A DNA stretch of 64,000 nt from Arthrobacter wenxiniae (GTDB taxonomy: Bacteria; Actinomycetota; Actinomycetes; Actinomycetales; Micrococcaceae). Below the pieces are notes generated by a model. It had not been told where the DNA came from. It worked only from the letters and a program-made list of their open reading frames with translations, and searched no databases. The position numbers and the translations under genes are program-made. This document shows, in pieces, positions 43,049 to 53,069 of this stretch (the first letter of the stretch is position 1; each line of letters starts with the position of its first letter). The stretch lies in NCBI RefSeq assembly GCF_013376105.1, contig NZ_JAAMFM010000019.1, forward strand, positions 1-64,000. Reading direction: 5' to 3'.

Positions 43049-43588
43049 CTACCTCCCGAGGCCGGCGTACGAGATGGCCTGGCGGACCAGGGCCCCGCGG
43101 CCGCCCACGAACTCCGCCTGCACCCCGGGGCTGAGCACTTCCTCCGGCGTCATCCAGGTCAGTTCCAGGGCGTCCTGCCGCGGCTCGCACTCGCCGGTCA
43201 CCGGAATGACATAGGCCAGGGCGACGGCGTGCTGGCGCTCGTCGGTGAAGCCGGTCTGTGACGGCGAGGGCAGGTATTCGGCCACCGTGAACGGCACGGG
43301 GCTGACGGGCAGCTGCGGGAAGGCCAGCGGGCCCAGGTCCTTTTCAATGTGCCGGATCAGCGCGGCCCGGATGGTTTCGCGGTACAGGACGCGTCCGGAG
43401 ACCAGGGTGCGGACCATGCTGCCGTTTTCGTCTGCCTGCAGCAGCAGGCCCACCTCGTTGACGTAGCCCAGCGGGTCCAGGCGCACCGGCACGGCCTCCA
43501 CATAGACCATGGGAAGCCGGTTCCTGGCCTCGTACAGGTCCTCGTCGGACAGCCAGCCGGGATTCGGATCAGGAGTGCGGACGCTCAT
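43049..43588 (-). CDS. DUF4916 protein (NUDIX-like)
   Basis: A 179-aa protein of the DUF4916 family, related to NUDIX hydrolases. It starts NPGWLSDEDLYEARNRLP, has VEAVPVRLDPLGYVNEVGLLL and YRETIRAALIRHIEKDLG where NUDIX proteins carry the box helix, and ends PEEVLSPGVQAEF. The canonical metal-binding glutamates of the NUDIX box are not clearly visible, so activity is uncertain. It stands alone on its strand. Confidence 0.75.
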   Translation of the reverse strand: MSVRTPDPNPGWLSDEDLYEARNRLPMVYVEAVPVRLDPLGYVNEVGLLLQADENGSMVRTLVSGRVLYRETIRAALIRHIEKDLGPLAFPQLPVSPVPFTVAEYLPSPSQTGFTDERQHAVALAYVIPVTGECEPRQDALELTWMTPEEVLSPGVQAEFVGGRGALVRQAISYAGLGR

Positions 43589-43668
43589 GTAACAGTTCTA
43601 CCCCATGAACGCCCCCTGAACGCCCCCTGCATGCGCCCACATGCATGCGCCCCCGGCGTCCGGGAGGG

Positions 43669-44337
43669 TCAAGCACCTCCGGCCGCCCCGACGTGCAGGA
43701 CGGTTCCGCCGGGTGCCTGCACGGCGAAGCCGCCGCCACAGGCCGTAGCGGGCACCCCCGCCGCGGCGAGCAGGGCACCCAGGTCCGCCGGGCCGCCGTC
43801 GTACGCCAGGGCAAGCGCGACGCCGGACACCTCGCCGTGGCGGACCTCCACCAGCCCGCCGTTCCTGGCCCTGAACGGGCTGCGCCCGTCCGCGTCCGGC
43901 GGGCCGGGGCGGGCGCCAATGTCCGCCAGCACCTTCCGGGCGGCGGCCACGTCGGGCGTGTGCCACTGCTGGACCACCGACAGGGGGCCGGGCCGCCGGG
44001 GCGCGAGGTCCGCGACCGGGTCGGCCAGGAAGCTGAAGCCGTCCGGCGCCGTGACCCGGGCGGCGGGGCCGCGGCCGGCCTCGAGCAGTTCGGCCAGCGT
44101 GCCGTCGGCCAGGGTGCGGCGGACAAAGATCCCGCGGTCCCGGATTTCAAAGCCGAGCTGGACGGTGCCGTCCTCCGCGCTGCCCGCGGCCGCCCGGTGC
44201 AGGCCCACCTTGCCGTCGCCGGAGTCAAACACGAGCCAGTCGCCATGGTTTTCCGTGCACGCCAGGCCAAGGGCCGTCAGCAGCGAGGCATGGTCCTCCG
44301 GCCTGGAGGTGAAGACGATGGGGCGCACTCGCAGCAT
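43669..44337 (-). CDS. VOC/glyoxalase-family protein
   Basis: A 222-aa protein built from two betaalphabetabetabeta modules of the vicinal-oxygen-chelate superfamily. Module one covers RPIVFTSRPEDHASLLTALGL to DGTLAELL; module two begins VQQWHTPDVAAARKVLADIG. Canonical metal ligands are only partly present, so it may be a binding or resistance protein, not a glyoxalase. It is divergent from the YdeI-like gene with a 52-bp gap, which must hold both promoters. Confidence 0.75.
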   Translation of the reverse strand: MLRVRPIVFTSRPEDHASLLTALGLACTENHGDWLVFDSGDGKVGLHRAAAGSAEDGTVQLGFEIRDRGIFVRRTLADGTLAELLEAGRGPAARVTAPDGFSFLADPVADLAPRRPGPLSVVQQWHTPDVAAARKVLADIGARPGPPDADGRSPFRARNGGLVEVRHGEVSGVALALAYDGGPADLGALLAAAGVPATACGGGFAVQAPGGTVLHVGAAGGA

Positions 44338-44389
44338 TTTTTCTCCGACGTTGGTGGTGCCCCCACGCTACCAACGTTAGGGTATTGCC

Positions 44390-44977
44390 ATGATCGAGCT
44401 GCCCGAACTGCTGGTGCCGGATGCGGCGGCCTGGCGGGCGTGGCTGGCGGACAACCACGGGTCGAGCCCGGGCGTCCGGCTGGTGCTGCACAAGAAGGGC
44501 GGCGCCGTCACGGAGCTGGACTACGCCGCCGCGCTTGACCAGGCGCTCTGCTACGGCTGGATCGACGGCGTCATCGGCAGGCGCGACGCCGGCAGCTACC
44601 TCACGCGGTTCACGCCGCGGACACGGACCAGCAAGTGGTCGGGCAACAACGTGCGCAACATTGAGCGGCTCGCCGCGGCCGGGCTGCTGGAGCCGGCGGG
44701 GCAGGCCGCCGTCGACGCGGCCAAGGCGGACGGGCGCTGGGAGGCCGCCTACGCCAGCCAGTCTGAAGCGGCGCTTCCCCCGGACCTGGCCGACGCGATA
44801 GCCGCCAATCCGCAGGCCCAGGCCATGTTTGCAGTGCTGACGGCCGTCAACCGCTACGCCTTGATTTACCGCACCACTTCGGTGAAGACCCCGGCCGCCC
44901 GGGCCGCGAAGATCGCCCGCATTGTCCAGATGCTGGCGGCCGGACAGACCCCGTACCCGCAAAAGCGCCGCCCCTGA
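44390..44977 (+). CDS. YdeI/OmpD-associated family protein
   Basis: A 195-aa protein. Its N-terminal half has the YdeI signature (WLADNHGSSPGVRLVLHKK, YAAALDQALCYGWIDGVIG, and TPRTRTSKWSGNNVRN), and the C-terminal half is a helical repeat (LPPDLADAIAANPQAQAMF). The family has been linked to bacteriocin or peptide resistance, but no enzymatic mechanism is established. Short distance to the divergent VOC gene. Confidence 0.85.
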   Translation: MIELPELLVPDAAAWRAWLADNHGSSPGVRLVLHKKGGAVTELDYAAALDQALCYGWIDGVIGRRDAGSYLTRFTPRTRTSKWSGNNVRNIERLAAAGLLEPAGQAAVDAAKADGRWEAAYASQSEAALPPDLADAIAANPQAQAMFAVLTAVNRYALIYRTTSVKTPAARAAKIARIVQMLAAGQTPYPQKRRP

Positions 44978-44999
44978 GCAGCCGCGCGCCGGACGCGGG

Positions 45000-46103
45000 T
45001 CATCCGGCATCGACTGGCCTCCCCGCGGTTTCCGGGACCTCGCCGGCAAGGGCGGCGGCGGCCTCAAAAACGGTCCAGCGCTGCACGGCCGCCGAGAGGA
45101 TGGCGGGCCCGGGCGTTCCGGCAAGGCCGGCAGCCGTCAGCGCCACCAGCCGGGCCGCCGTGGACCGGGCGTCCGCCGGCAGCCGCCGGTCCCGGGCCGC
45201 GACGGCCAGGTAGCGGCACAGGATGCCGGTGAACAGGCTGCCGTCCCCGCCCGGTTCCAGCCGCAGCCCACCGCCCCCGGTGACCAGCCGCCGTTCGATT
45301 GCGGCCACGAGGTCCGCCGCCTGGCCCGCGTACCGGGGATGGTCCAGTTCCAGCAGGGCGGCCAGGACCGGCCCCTGGTTGTAGGTGTGGATGGTGCGTT
45401 CCACCTCCGGGCCGCGGGCGGACGGATGGACGCCGTCCAGGTACAGCCCGGAGTCGGGAGCGAACAGCCGCGCGCGCAGCCAGTCCACCACCGCGCGGGC
45501 CCGGTCCGTTTCGCCAACCCTCGCAAAGTGCAGGGCCGCGGGCCCGTTCACCGGGGTGTTCTTGTAGTCGCGCTTCCGGGACCAGTACAGGCCGCCGCCC
45601 AGGACGCCGTCGCCGGCCTTGCGCAGGTGGGCCGTCAGCGTGGCGGAGGCGGGGCCGGCGAGGGCTGCGGGCCTGCCCGCGGCCGCCCGCGAGAGCCGGT
45701 CGAGCCGGCTGGCCGCAAGGGCCAGCCAGGCCATGTCGTCGTAGTAGAAGTTGGGGAAGCGGCCAAAGTTGCGGACCATGATGCCGCGCAGCAGGGCCCT
45801 GCCCCGGGCCAGGTCCTGCGCGGCGGCCTCCCGGTTGCCCGCGCGCAGGCCGCGGAATCCGGCGTCCACCACGGCGTCGAGGTAGTGCGCCTGCCACCAG
45901 TAGTGCCATTCCGACCAGGGGGCGGGTGCCCGGGCCGGGGGGCTGGCGACGGCGCCGATCCAGGTGCCGGGCAGCCGCATGAGCCGGTGGCCAAAGCGGG
46001 CGTGCACGGCGTGCGCCGCCGCAGCGGCGAGCGCGCCCCAGTCGGCCGGCAGGCCTCCGACGCCCGGGTCCCCGGCACCGTGCCCCCCGCTGTTGCCCGT
46101 CAT
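45000..46103 (-). CDS. Glycoside hydrolase family 76 protein (alpha-1,6-mannanase-like)
   Basis: A 367-aa protein with the (alpha/alpha)6 barrel of GH76. The two adjacent catalytic Asp residues are in FYYDDMAWLALAA. Other conserved segments are SEWHYWWQAHYLDAVVD, RDYKNTPVNGPAALHFAR and TIHTYNQGPVLAALLEL. GH76 enzymes cut alpha-1,6-mannan backbones. There is no signal peptide, so this one acts in the cytoplasm on imported oligosaccharides or on a different linkage. The ATG at 46103 is used; a GTG two codons upstream is equally possible. Confidence 0.83.
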   Translation of the reverse strand: MTGNSGGHGAGDPGVGGLPADWGALAAAAAHAVHARFGHRLMRLPGTWIGAVASPPARAPAPWSEWHYWWQAHYLDAVVDAGFRGLRAGNREAAAQDLARGRALLRGIMVRNFGRFPNFYYDDMAWLALAASRLDRLSRAAAGRPAALAGPASATLTAHLRKAGDGVLGGGLYWSRKRDYKNTPVNGPAALHFARVGETDRARAVVDWLRARLFAPDSGLYLDGVHPSARGPEVERTIHTYNQGPVLAALLELDHPRYAGQAADLVAAIERRLVTGGGGLRLEPGGDGSLFTGILCRYLAVAARDRRLPADARSTAARLVALTAAGLAGTPGPAILSAAVQRWTVFEAAAALAGEVPETAGRPVDAG

Positions 46104-46209
46104 GTACACAGCGTACTGTTTGCCGTGGAGGCCATGGTTTTCAGTTAGTATGCATTAACGCAGTTCCGCAGCCCGGCAGCGGCCCGGCGGACCTCAACGA
46201 GGAGGAAAC

Positions 46210-46989
46210 ATGGACATTTCAAACAACGGCACCGTCGCGCTCGTCACCGGCGGCGCCTCCGGCCTGGGCGCCGCCACGGCGAGGCGCCTGCATGCGGCGG
46301 GGGCCGGCGTCGTGCTGGTGGACCTGCCCGGCTCCAGCGGTGCGGAGCTGGCGGCGGAATTGGGGGAGCGGGCCGTGTTTGCGCCGGCGGACGTCACCGA
46401 CGAGGGCCAGGTGCGCGCGGCCATCACGGCCGCGGCCGGACTGGGCACGCTGCGGATCGTGGTCAACTGCGCCGGCGTCGCGACGCCCGGCAAGGTGCTG
46501 GGGCGCGAGGGGGTGCTGCCGCTGGAACAGTTCAGCCGCGTGGTCCAGATCAACCTGGTGGGCACCTTCAACGTGGTCCGGCTCTGCGCGGAGGCCATGG
46601 CCGCGGCCGAACCGCTCGCCGGCGAGTACGGCCCGGAGCGCGGCGTGATAGTGAACACCGCCTCCGTGGCCGCGTTTGACGGGCAGATCGGCCAGCCCGC
46701 CTACGCCGCGTCCAAGGGGGCCGTGGCGGCCATGACACTGCCGCTGGCCCGCGAACTGGCGCGCTCCCTGATCCGCGTCGTCACCATTGCGCCGGGTATT
46801 TTCGAGACGCCCATGCTGGCCGGCCTGCCGCAGGCCGCACAGGACTCCCTGGGGCAGCAGGTGCCCCACCCGTCGCGCCTGGGCAAGCCCGCCGAATACG
46901 CCGCGCTGGTGGAGCACATCGCCGCCAATGCCATGCTTAACGGCGAGACCATCAGGCTCGACGGCGCCATCCGGATGGCGCCCAGGTGA
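46210..46989 (+). CDS. Short-chain dehydrogenase (3-hydroxyacyl-CoA dehydrogenase type)
   Basis: A 259-aa SDR enzyme. The cofactor motif is [15 protein letters not shown], the active-site Ser is in [10 protein letters not shown], and the Tyr and Lys are in [13 protein letters not shown]. It resembles the 17-beta-HSD10 type, which oxidises 3-hydroxyacyl-CoA, including 2-methyl-3-hydroxybutyryl-CoA of isoleucine breakdown. The following acyl-CoA dehydrogenase gene overlaps by 4 bp, so the pair probably works in one acyl-CoA oxidation route. Confidence 0.9.
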   Translation: MDISNNGTVALVTGGASGLGAATARRLHAAGAGVVLVDLPGSSGAELAAELGERAVFAPADVTDEGQVRAAITAAAGLGTLRIVVNCAGVATPGKVLGREGVLPLEQFSRVVQINLVGTFNVVRLCAEAMAAAEPLAGEYGPERGVIVNTASVAAFDGQIGQPAYAASKGAVAAMTLPLARELARSLIRVVTIAPGIFETPMLAGLPQAAQDSLGQQVPHPSRLGKPAEYAALVEHIAANAMLNGETIRLDGAIRMAPR

Positions 46990-48167
46990 CGGAGCTCCCC
47001 GCTGCGGATTTTTACGACTTCGAATCCCTGCTGACCGCCCGGGAGGCCGCCAAGCTGGCGCAGCTGCGCGGGTTTCTGGCCGCCGAGGTGGCCCCGCACG
47101 CCACGGACTGGTGGAACGACGCCGAGTTCCCTGCCCACCTTCTGCCGCAGATCGCCGCGCTGGGGCTCGCCGCCCCGGACCGGCGCCACTTCAGCCACCT
47201 GTTCACGGGCCTGGTGGTGGCGGAGATGACGCGCGCCGACACCTCCCTGGCCACGTTCTTCCTGGTCCACCACGACCTCTTTGTCCAGGCCCTGATCGAC
47301 TTTGGCTCCGAGGACCAGCAGGACCGGCTCCTCGCGGACGCCGTGGCCCTGCGGACCACCGGCGCCTTCGCCCTGACGGAGCCGGACCACGGCAGCGACG
47401 TGGCCGGAGGCATGGCCACCACGGCCCGCAGGGTGGAGGACGACGCCGGCACCTCGTGGGTGCTCAACGGCGCCAAGCGCTGGATTGGCAACGGGACGTT
47501 CTGCGACCACATGCTGCTCTGGGCCAGGGATGCCGAGACGGGGGAGGTGCGCGGCTTCATCCTGGATGCGTCCCTGCCGGGCGTCACGCGGACCAGGATC
47601 GAGCACAAGATCGCGCTGCGGACCGTGCAGAACGCGGACATCCTGCTTCAGGACGTGCGCGTGGCCGACCGCGACCGCTTCACCGGGATCGGCTCCTTCC
47701 GCGACACCAACAAGCTGCTGCGCGGCTCGCGGATCTCGGTGGCGTGGCAGGCGGTGGGCCAGCAGCTGGCGGCGTTCGACGTGGCCCGGGCCTACGCCGT
47801 CGAACGCCTCCAGTTCGGCAGGCCGCTGGCCTCCTTCCAGCTGGTCCAGGGGCAGCTGGTGAAAATGCTCGGCAACGCCACGTCCTCGCTGGCCATGATG
47901 GCGCGCATCGCCGCGCTGCAGGACCGCGGCGGGGACACGGACGCCACCATGGCGCAGGTGGCGCTCGCCAAGGCGCACACCACGGCCGCCATGCGCGAGA
48001 CCGTGGCCATGGGCCGGTCCATCCTCGGCGGCAACGGCATCGTCACGGACTACAGGATGGCGAAGATCTTTGCCGACGCCGAGGCGATCTACACCTACGA
48101 GGGCTCGCACGAGGTCAACACCCTCATCGCCGGCCGCGCGGTCACGGGCATCTCCGCGATCGTGTAG
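46986..48167 (+). CDS. Acyl-CoA dehydrogenase (glutaryl-CoA dehydrogenase-like)
   Basis: A 393-aa flavin enzyme. The FAD and substrate segments are [28 protein letters not shown] and [15 protein letters not shown]. The catalytic Glu lies in [21 protein letters not shown], the ending seen in glutaryl-CoA dehydrogenases. The substrate is still open, because the neighbouring SDR would suit 2-methylbutyryl-CoA or similar. The GTG at 46986 overlaps the SDR stop as GTGA. Confidence 0.88.
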   Translation: MTELPAADFYDFESLLTAREAAKLAQLRGFLAAEVAPHATDWWNDAEFPAHLLPQIAALGLAAPDRRHFSHLFTGLVVAEMTRADTSLATFFLVHHDLFVQALIDFGSEDQQDRLLADAVALRTTGAFALTEPDHGSDVAGGMATTARRVEDDAGTSWVLNGAKRWIGNGTFCDHMLLWARDAETGEVRGFILDASLPGVTRTRIEHKIALRTVQNADILLQDVRVADRDRFTGIGSFRDTNKLLRGSRISVAWQAVGQQLAAFDVARAYAVERLQFGRPLASFQLVQGQLVKMLGNATSSLAMMARIAALQDRGGDTDATMAQVALAKAHTTAAMRETVAMGRSILGGNGIVTDYRMAKIFADAEAIYTYEGSHEVNTLIAGRAVTGISAIV

Positions 48168-48176
48168 CGAAATGTT

Positions 48177-48220
48177 GGAGATCGTGACGCCCCGGGGAAC
48201 GAGGAGGCGTCACCATCTCC
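48177..48220. terminator. Hairpin between convergent genes
   Basis: A 15-bp stem with one mismatch (GGAGATCGTGACGCC at 48177-48191, complement at 48206-48220) surrounds a 14-nt loop. It lies 10 bp after the acyl-CoA dehydrogenase stop and 10 bp before the leftward DUF1684 stop, so it can stop both transcripts. Confidence 0.75.
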
Positions 48221-48229
48221 CACGGGCGG

Positions 48230-49033
48230 CTACCGCGGGTTCCGCTCGCCGGCCTCGATGGGGGCGTTGATGCGGTTGCCTTCCACGGGGGACGGGCAGG
48301 TGCCGTAGTCGGTGAAGGCGCTGGGGTAATTGATGGCGCGGTTGAAATCCACCACCACGGTGCCGTCGGGGCGCGGGCGGGAAAGTTCAAGCTTGCGCCA
48401 GTGCGGGCTGGTGACATTGTTGGTGTCGTCAAAGAAGGTGACCACCAGGGATCCGAGCCGGCCTTCCTCGGCGGCCAGGCGGTGCGTGGTGCCGCCCAAA
48501 TCGAACACGACCTCGCCCACCAGCACCGCCGTGCCGGGCACCTCCGGGTTGGCCGTCGCGATGTCCACCGCCCGTGGCTCCGCGTAGGGTTCGTACGTCC
48601 CGGTCAGCACCAGGTCCTTGTTGTAGCCGAACACGGGCACGCCGGTGAACTGTGTCCTGGTGGGCGACTGGGAGTCGCGGGTGCGGACCATGTACCGGTT
48701 GGCGCGCATGCCCAGCTCCACCACCACGGAGCCGAACTGGACCCACATCAGGGATTCCTCGTCCTGGAGGGTGGCCGTGATGGTGCCGGACACCGGGGCG
48801 CCGCCCTCAACCAGCGTGAGGTGGTGGTCCGGGGCGGCGGTGAGGGACGCCGTCGTGCCGTCGGAGCTCCACAGGCCGGGAACGCCGTCCAGGGCGGCCG
48901 GGGCCGTGGGGAGCCACTGGAATGAGGTCAACGCCAGCCAGCCGTGGCTTGCGGCGAGGGCGGTGTTGCGGCCGGTGCGGAAACGGTCCCAGCGCTCGGT
49001 CAGGCGGGTGAGTTCCGGGGTTTGCGTGGTCAT
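48230..49033 (-). CDS. DUF1684 family protein
   Basis: A 267-aa protein of the DUF1684 family. It has the C-terminal signature VVDFNRAINYPSAFTDYG and CPSPVEGNR, which resembles part of a cupin-like sugar or lipid-binding barrel, and the N-terminal WLALTSFQWLP. Function is unknown. ATG 49033 has AGGAG 4 bp upstream; an ATG 45 bp earlier is rejected. Confidence 0.85.
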   Translation of the reverse strand: MTTQTPELTRLTERWDRFRTGRNTALAASHGWLALTSFQWLPTAPAALDGVPGLWSSDGTTASLTAAPDHHLTLVEGGAPVSGTITATLQDEESLMWVQFGSVVVELGMRANRYMVRTRDSQSPTRTQFTGVPVFGYNKDLVLTGTYEPYAEPRAVDIATANPEVPGTAVLVGEVVFDLGGTTHRLAAEEGRLGSLVVTFFDDTNNVTSPHWRKLELSRPRPDGTVVVDFNRAINYPSAFTDYGTCPSPVEGNRINAPIEAGERNPR

Positions 49034-49149
49034 GGTGCTCCTGTCGGCGGGCCTGCTGTCGGTCCACTGTAGGCACAACGGGGGCGCGTGGGCCGCTATT
49101 CCGGCGCCCGTCCGGCGGTGCCGCGCCGGGACGGTGAAACAATGGTCCG

Positions 49150-49746
49150 ATGGGAACGAACAGCGGCGGCGGCCCGGACAACAGCCGCCTGAACAAGGAC
49201 ATGGCCCGCTTTGCGCCGGGCACCGTGGAACCCCTGGACGGGGACCGCGTGAAGCTGGTGCTCACGCGCCACTACACGGCCGCGCCGGAGGCGGTGTGGG
49301 CCATGCTCACGGACCCCGGCAGGACGGAGCTGTGGTGGTGCAGGGTGCGCGGGCAGGCCCGGACGGGATCGTCCTTCGACCTGAAATGGCTCAACGTCAA
49401 GGACGAGGGCCACGGGATCGAGACCGACTGGTGGAACGGGCGCGTCCTGGCCGCCGAGGCGCCGCACCTCCTGGAAGTCAGCAATGCCATGCACGGCACC
49501 ATCCGCGCGGAGCTCTCGCCCACGCCCGCCGGCACCAGGCTCGTGTTCACCAACACCATTGACGTGCCGGCGGACGTGGCGCTGATGTCCCTGGCCGGCT
49601 GGCACGTGCACCTGGACCACCTGGCCGAGGCGCTGAACGGCAAGGCCGTGGACTGGCAGCGCTGGTGGGAGGACTTCCACCCTTGCTGGGAGCAGGTCCA
49701 CGCCGCCTACGCGGGCACGGGGGCCGGGACGAACTGGCGGGTGTGA
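49150..49746 (+). CDS. SRPBCC/AHSA1-like protein
   Basis: A 198-aa protein with an AHSA1-type ligand-binding fold. It begins RVKLVLTRHYTAAPEAVWAMLTDP and has TELWWCRVRGQAR, WWNGRVLAAEAPHLLEVS and the C-terminal helix LAGWHVHLDHLAEALNG. The ligand is unknown. It is divergent from DUF1684 and precedes ppc, from which it is separated by the tandem repeats. Confidence 0.82.
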   Translation: MGTNSGGGPDNSRLNKDMARFAPGTVEPLDGDRVKLVLTRHYTAAPEAVWAMLTDPGRTELWWCRVRGQARTGSSFDLKWLNVKDEGHGIETDWWNGRVLAAEAPHLLEVSNAMHGTIRAELSPTPAGTRLVFTNTIDVPADVALMSLAGWHVHLDHLAEALNGKAVDWQRWWEDFHPCWEQVHAAYAGTGAGTNWRV

Positions 49747-49774
49747 GGGCGCGCACAGTAGTATCCAAGGGGCC

Positions 49775-49810
49775 CCACCTTGGGTGCCACCTTGGGCCCC
49801 ACCTTGGGCC
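49775..49810. repeat. 12-nt tandem repeats upstream of ppc
   Basis: Three perfect or near-perfect units read CCACCTTGGGTG, CCACCTTGGGCC and CCACCTTGGGCC, with a fourth partial CCACCG. CCAAGG at 49765-49770 pairs with CCTTGG of unit 1, so hairpins are possible. They lie 63 bp before the ppc start and may affect its transcription or leader. Confidence 0.75.
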
Positions 49811-49872
49811 CCACCGTATTCACCGCCGCATACGTGTCCCCCAGAACCACAGACCGTAAAGGACGCTGACAC

Positions 49873-52692
49873 ATGAGCCCTGAACCGCCAAACCCTCTCC
49901 AGGGAAGCGCCGGCGATCCGGCCGAGGACACCGACCTTCGCCGCGATGTGCGCCGCGTCAGCACCCTGCTGGGCGAGTCGCTGGTCCGCCAGCACGGCCC
50001 CGAACTGCTGGCCATGGTGGAACAGGTCCGGCTGCTGACCAAGGAGTCCAAGGAGGCCGCGCGCGGGGAAACGGGCACCGGCCCCTGGAGCGCGAACGAC
50101 GTCGCCGAGCAGGTCCGCGAGGTCCTCGCCTCCCTGCCGCTCGAGCAGGCAACCGACCTGGTGCGCGCCTTTGCGTTTTACTTCCACCTGGCCAACGCCG
50201 CCGAGCAGGTCCACCGGGTCCGCAGCCTGCGCACGCGGGCCGGGGAGGACGGCTGGCTCGCCAGGACCGTCACGGAGATTGCCGGGCAGGCCGGCCCGGT
50301 GGCGCTGCAAAAGGTGGTCAACGAGCTCGACGTCCGGCCCATCTTCACGGCCCACCCCACCGAGGCGTCCCGCCGCTCGGTCCTGGACAAGGTCCGCAAG
50401 CTCTCCGACATCCTGGCCACGCCGTCCGCCGAAGGCAGCAGCGCGCGCAACCGGCAGGACCGCCAGCTCGCCGAGATCATCGACCAGATGTGGCAGACCG
50501 ACGAGCTCCGCAAGGTCCGCCCCACCCCGATGGACGAGGCCCGCAACGCCATCTACTACCTGGACAACATCCTCACGGACGCCATGCCGGAGGTCCTGAC
50601 CGAGCTCAGCGGGCTGCTCGGGGCCCACGGCGTGACCCTCCCGGAAGACTCCTCCCCGCTGCGCTTCGGTTCCTGGATTGGCGGCGACCGGGACGGCAAC
50701 CCGAACGTCACGCCCGACGTGACCCGCGAGGTGCTGGTCCTGCAGAACGCGAACGCGGTGAAGATCAGCATCGCGATGGTCGACGAGCTGCTGAGCGTTC
50801 TCTCCAACTCCAGCTCCTTGTGCGGCGCGGACCCGGAGCTGACCGCGTCCATCGCGGAAGACTTGGCGAAGCTGCCGGGGATCGACCCCCGCGTGCTTGA
50901 GCTCAACGCCGAGGAACCCTACCGCCTCAAGCTCACCTGCATCAAGGCCAAGCTGCTGAACACCCGCCGGCGCGTGGCGGCGGACGCCTTTCACGAACCC
51001 GGCCGCGACTACGCGACCACTGCCGAGCTCCTCGCGGACCTGGCCCTGCTGGATGCGTCCCTGCGCAACAACGCGGCAGCACTGGTGGCCGACGGGGCCC
51101 TGGCCGCGGTCCGCCGCGCCGTCGCCTCCTTTGGCCTGCACCTGGCCACCCTGGACATCCGCGAACACGCCGACCACCACCACGACGCCGTCGGCCAGCT
51201 CATGGACCGCGTGGGCGAGCTGCCCGTGCCGTACGCCGCACTGGACCGGCCCGGGCGCCTGAAGGTGCTCGGCGCCGAATTGGCCAGCCACCGCCCGCTT
51301 TCCGGCCACCCCATCACGCTCGACGGCGCCGCGAACGGCACCTATGACGTCTTCCGCGTGGTCCGCCGCGCCCTGCGCACCCTTGGCCCCGACGTCGTCG
51401 AAAGCTACATCATCTCCATGACCCGCGGCGCCGACGACGTCCTGGCCCCGGCCGTGCTGGCGCGCGAGGCCGGGCTGGTCCAGCTCACGGGTGAGAACCG
51501 GTATGCGAAGATCGGCTTTGCCCCGCTGCTGGAGACCGTCGACGAGCTGCGCGCCTCCGCCGAAATCGTGGACCAGCTGCTCTCCGACCCGTCCTACCGC
51601 GAGCTGGTGCGCCTGCGCGGGGACGTGCAGGAAATCATGCTCGGCTACTCGGACTCCAACAAGGAATCCGGCGTCATGACCAGCCAGTGGGAGATCCACA
51701 AGACCCAGCGCAAGCTGCGCGACGTCGCGGTCAAGCATGGCGTCAACGTGCGCATGTTCCACGGCCGCGGCGGCTCCGTGGGGCGCGGCGGCGGGCCCAC
51801 CTACGACGCCATCCTGGCCCAGCCCAACGGGGTGCTGGAGGGCGCCATCAAGTTCACCGAGCAGGGCGAGGTCATCTCCGACAAGTACTCGCTGCCCGAG
51901 CTCGCGCGCGAAAACCTGGAGCTTTCGCTGGCCGCCGTCATGCAGGCCTCGGCCCTGCACCAGGCCCCACGCCACACGGAGGATGACCTGGTCCGCTTTG
52001 GCGAGGTCATGGAAATTGTCTCCGACGCCGCCTTTGCCAGCTACCGGTCCCTCATTGACGACCCCGACCTCCCCGCCTACTTCGTGGCCTCCACACCGGT
52101 GGAACAGCTGGGCAGCCTGAACATCGGCTCCCGCCCGTCCAAGCGGCCCGACTCCGGCTCCGGGCTGGGCGGACTGCGCGCCATTCCCTGGGTGTTCGGC
52201 TGGACGCAGTCACGGCAGATTGTGCCCGGCTGGTTTGGCGTGGGCTCGGGCCTGCGCGCGGCCCGTGAGGCCGGCCGGGAAGCCGACCTGAAGGAGATGC
52301 TGGAGCAGTGGCACTTCTTCTCCTCCACCATCTCCAATGTGGAAATGACCCTCGCCAAGACGGACATGGAGATCGCCGCGCATTACGTGCGCACGCTGGT
52401 GCCCGAGCCGCTGGCGCACCTGTTCGCCACCATCCGCGCCGAATACGAGCTGACGGTGGCCGAAATCCGGCGGCTCACGGGCGAGGGCGAGCTCCTGGAC
52501 AGGCAGCCCCTCCTCAAACGGTCGCTGACCGTGCGCGACCAGTACCTTGACCCCATTTCCTACCTGCAGGTGGAGCTGCTGCGCCGCGTCCGCGACGCGG
52601 ACACGGCCAGGGCGGACGTGGACGGGCGCCTCCAGCGGGCGATGCTCATCACCATCAACGGCGTTGCCGCCGGCCTGCGGAACACGGGGTAG
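49873..52692 (+). CDS. ppc: Phosphoenolpyruvate carboxylase
   Basis: A 939-aa enzyme that carboxylates phosphoenolpyruvate with bicarbonate to oxaloacetate, replenishing the citric acid cycle. The catalytic His lies in [12 protein letters not shown], and the glycine-rich loop and metal region are [18 protein letters not shown] and [19 protein letters not shown]. The C-terminal [18 protein letters not shown] and [11 protein letters not shown] are the usual ending with the aspartate-sensitive site. It has the family's full length. Three 12-nt repeats precede the gene. Confidence 0.97.
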   Translation: MSPEPPNPLQGSAGDPAEDTDLRRDVRRVSTLLGESLVRQHGPELLAMVEQVRLLTKESKEAARGETGTGPWSANDVAEQVREVLASLPLEQATDLVRAFAFYFHLANAAEQVHRVRSLRTRAGEDGWLARTVTEIAGQAGPVALQKVVNELDVRPIFTAHPTEASRRSVLDKVRKLSDILATPSAEGSSARNRQDRQLAEIIDQMWQTDELRKVRPTPMDEARNAIYYLDNILTDAMPEVLTELSGLLGAHGVTLPEDSSPLRFGSWIGGDRDGNPNVTPDVTREVLVLQNANAVKISIAMVDELLSVLSNSSSLCGADPELTASIAEDLAKLPGIDPRVLELNAEEPYRLKLTCIKAKLLNTRRRVAADAFHEPGRDYATTAELLADLALLDASLRNNAAALVADGALAAVRRAVASFGLHLATLDIREHADHHHDAVGQLMDRVGELPVPYAALDRPGRLKVLGAELASHRPLSGHPITLDGAANGTYDVFRVVRRALRTLGPDVVESYIISMTRGADDVLAPAVLAREAGLVQLTGENRYAKIGFAPLLETVDELRASAEIVDQLLSDPSYRELVRLRGDVQEIMLGYSDSNKESGVMTSQWEIHKTQRKLRDVAVKHGVNVRMFHGRGGSVGRGGGPTYDAILAQPNGVLEGAIKFTEQGEVISDKYSLPELARENLELSLAAVMQASALHQAPRHTEDDLVRFGEVMEIVSDAAFASYRSLIDDPDLPAYFVASTPVEQLGSLNIGSRPSKRPDSGSGLGGLRAIPWVFGWTQSRQIVPGWFGVGSGLRAAREAGREADLKEMLEQWHFFSSTISNVEMTLAKTDMEIAAHYVRTLVPEPLAHLFATIRAEYELTVAEIRRLTGEGELLDRQPLLKRSLTVRDQYLDPISYLQVELLRRVRDADTARADVDGRLQRAMLITINGVAAGLRNTG

Positions 52693-52747
52693 TCAGCAAC
52701 CTCGCCGTCTTTTTCCATGGACGACGGCCGCAACTTAGAATGAGGCA

Positions 52748-53053
52748 ATGCCTTCCTTCCGCGCCACCCTCCAAATCACCGGGCTGCGCCCCGGCCACGC
52801 CCCCGGGGAGGTCATGGACCTGGCCGTGGCCGTGGTGGCCTCCCGCCACGTGGTTGAGGCGAACCAGCTCGACATCGTGGGCGGGGTGCCGCGGATCACG
52901 GTGCGTTTCATGGTGGAGGCCAGCGAGTACGACGCCGAGAACCACCTGGCGCGCAACGCGGCAGCTTCCCTGCGCCACGGTGTGGAAACGGCGGCCACCA
53001 CGGGTGCGCTGCGCACCTTCCGCCGCTCCGCGGGCAAGTGGCTGGCCCTCTAG
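52748..53053 (+). CDS. Small uncharacterised protein
   Basis: A 101-aa protein without a family I recognise. The composition is soluble, with strands in FRATLQITGLRPG and ITVRFMVEASEYDAENHLARN and an acidic/basic mix; a small alpha-beta sandwich is likely. The ATG has GAGG 2-3 bp upstream in a very short spacing. It follows ppc by 55 bp on the same strand. Confidence 0.6.
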   Translation: MPSFRATLQITGLRPGHAPGEVMDLAVAVVASRHVVEANQLDIVGGVPRITVRFMVEASEYDAENHLARNAAASLRHGVETAATTGALRTFRRSAGKWLAL

Positions 53054-53069
53054 CCGAAGAGGGCGCGGC

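Noticed and set aside
45980-46103. Signal peptide on the GH76 protein
   Set aside because: The N-terminus lacks a basic start followed by a hydrophobic core; it is Gly/Ala-rich and polar.
46145-46170. Palindrome GTTAGTATGCATTAAC as an operator for the SDR/acyl-CoA dehydrogenase pair
   Set aside because: Only the outer 4 bp match as inverted arms; too weak to report as a site, though the position upstream of the pair is suggestive.
49096-51975. 959-aa open frame antisense to ppc
   Set aside because: Antisense to ppc, with low-complexity composition and no motifs; a GC-skew artefact.
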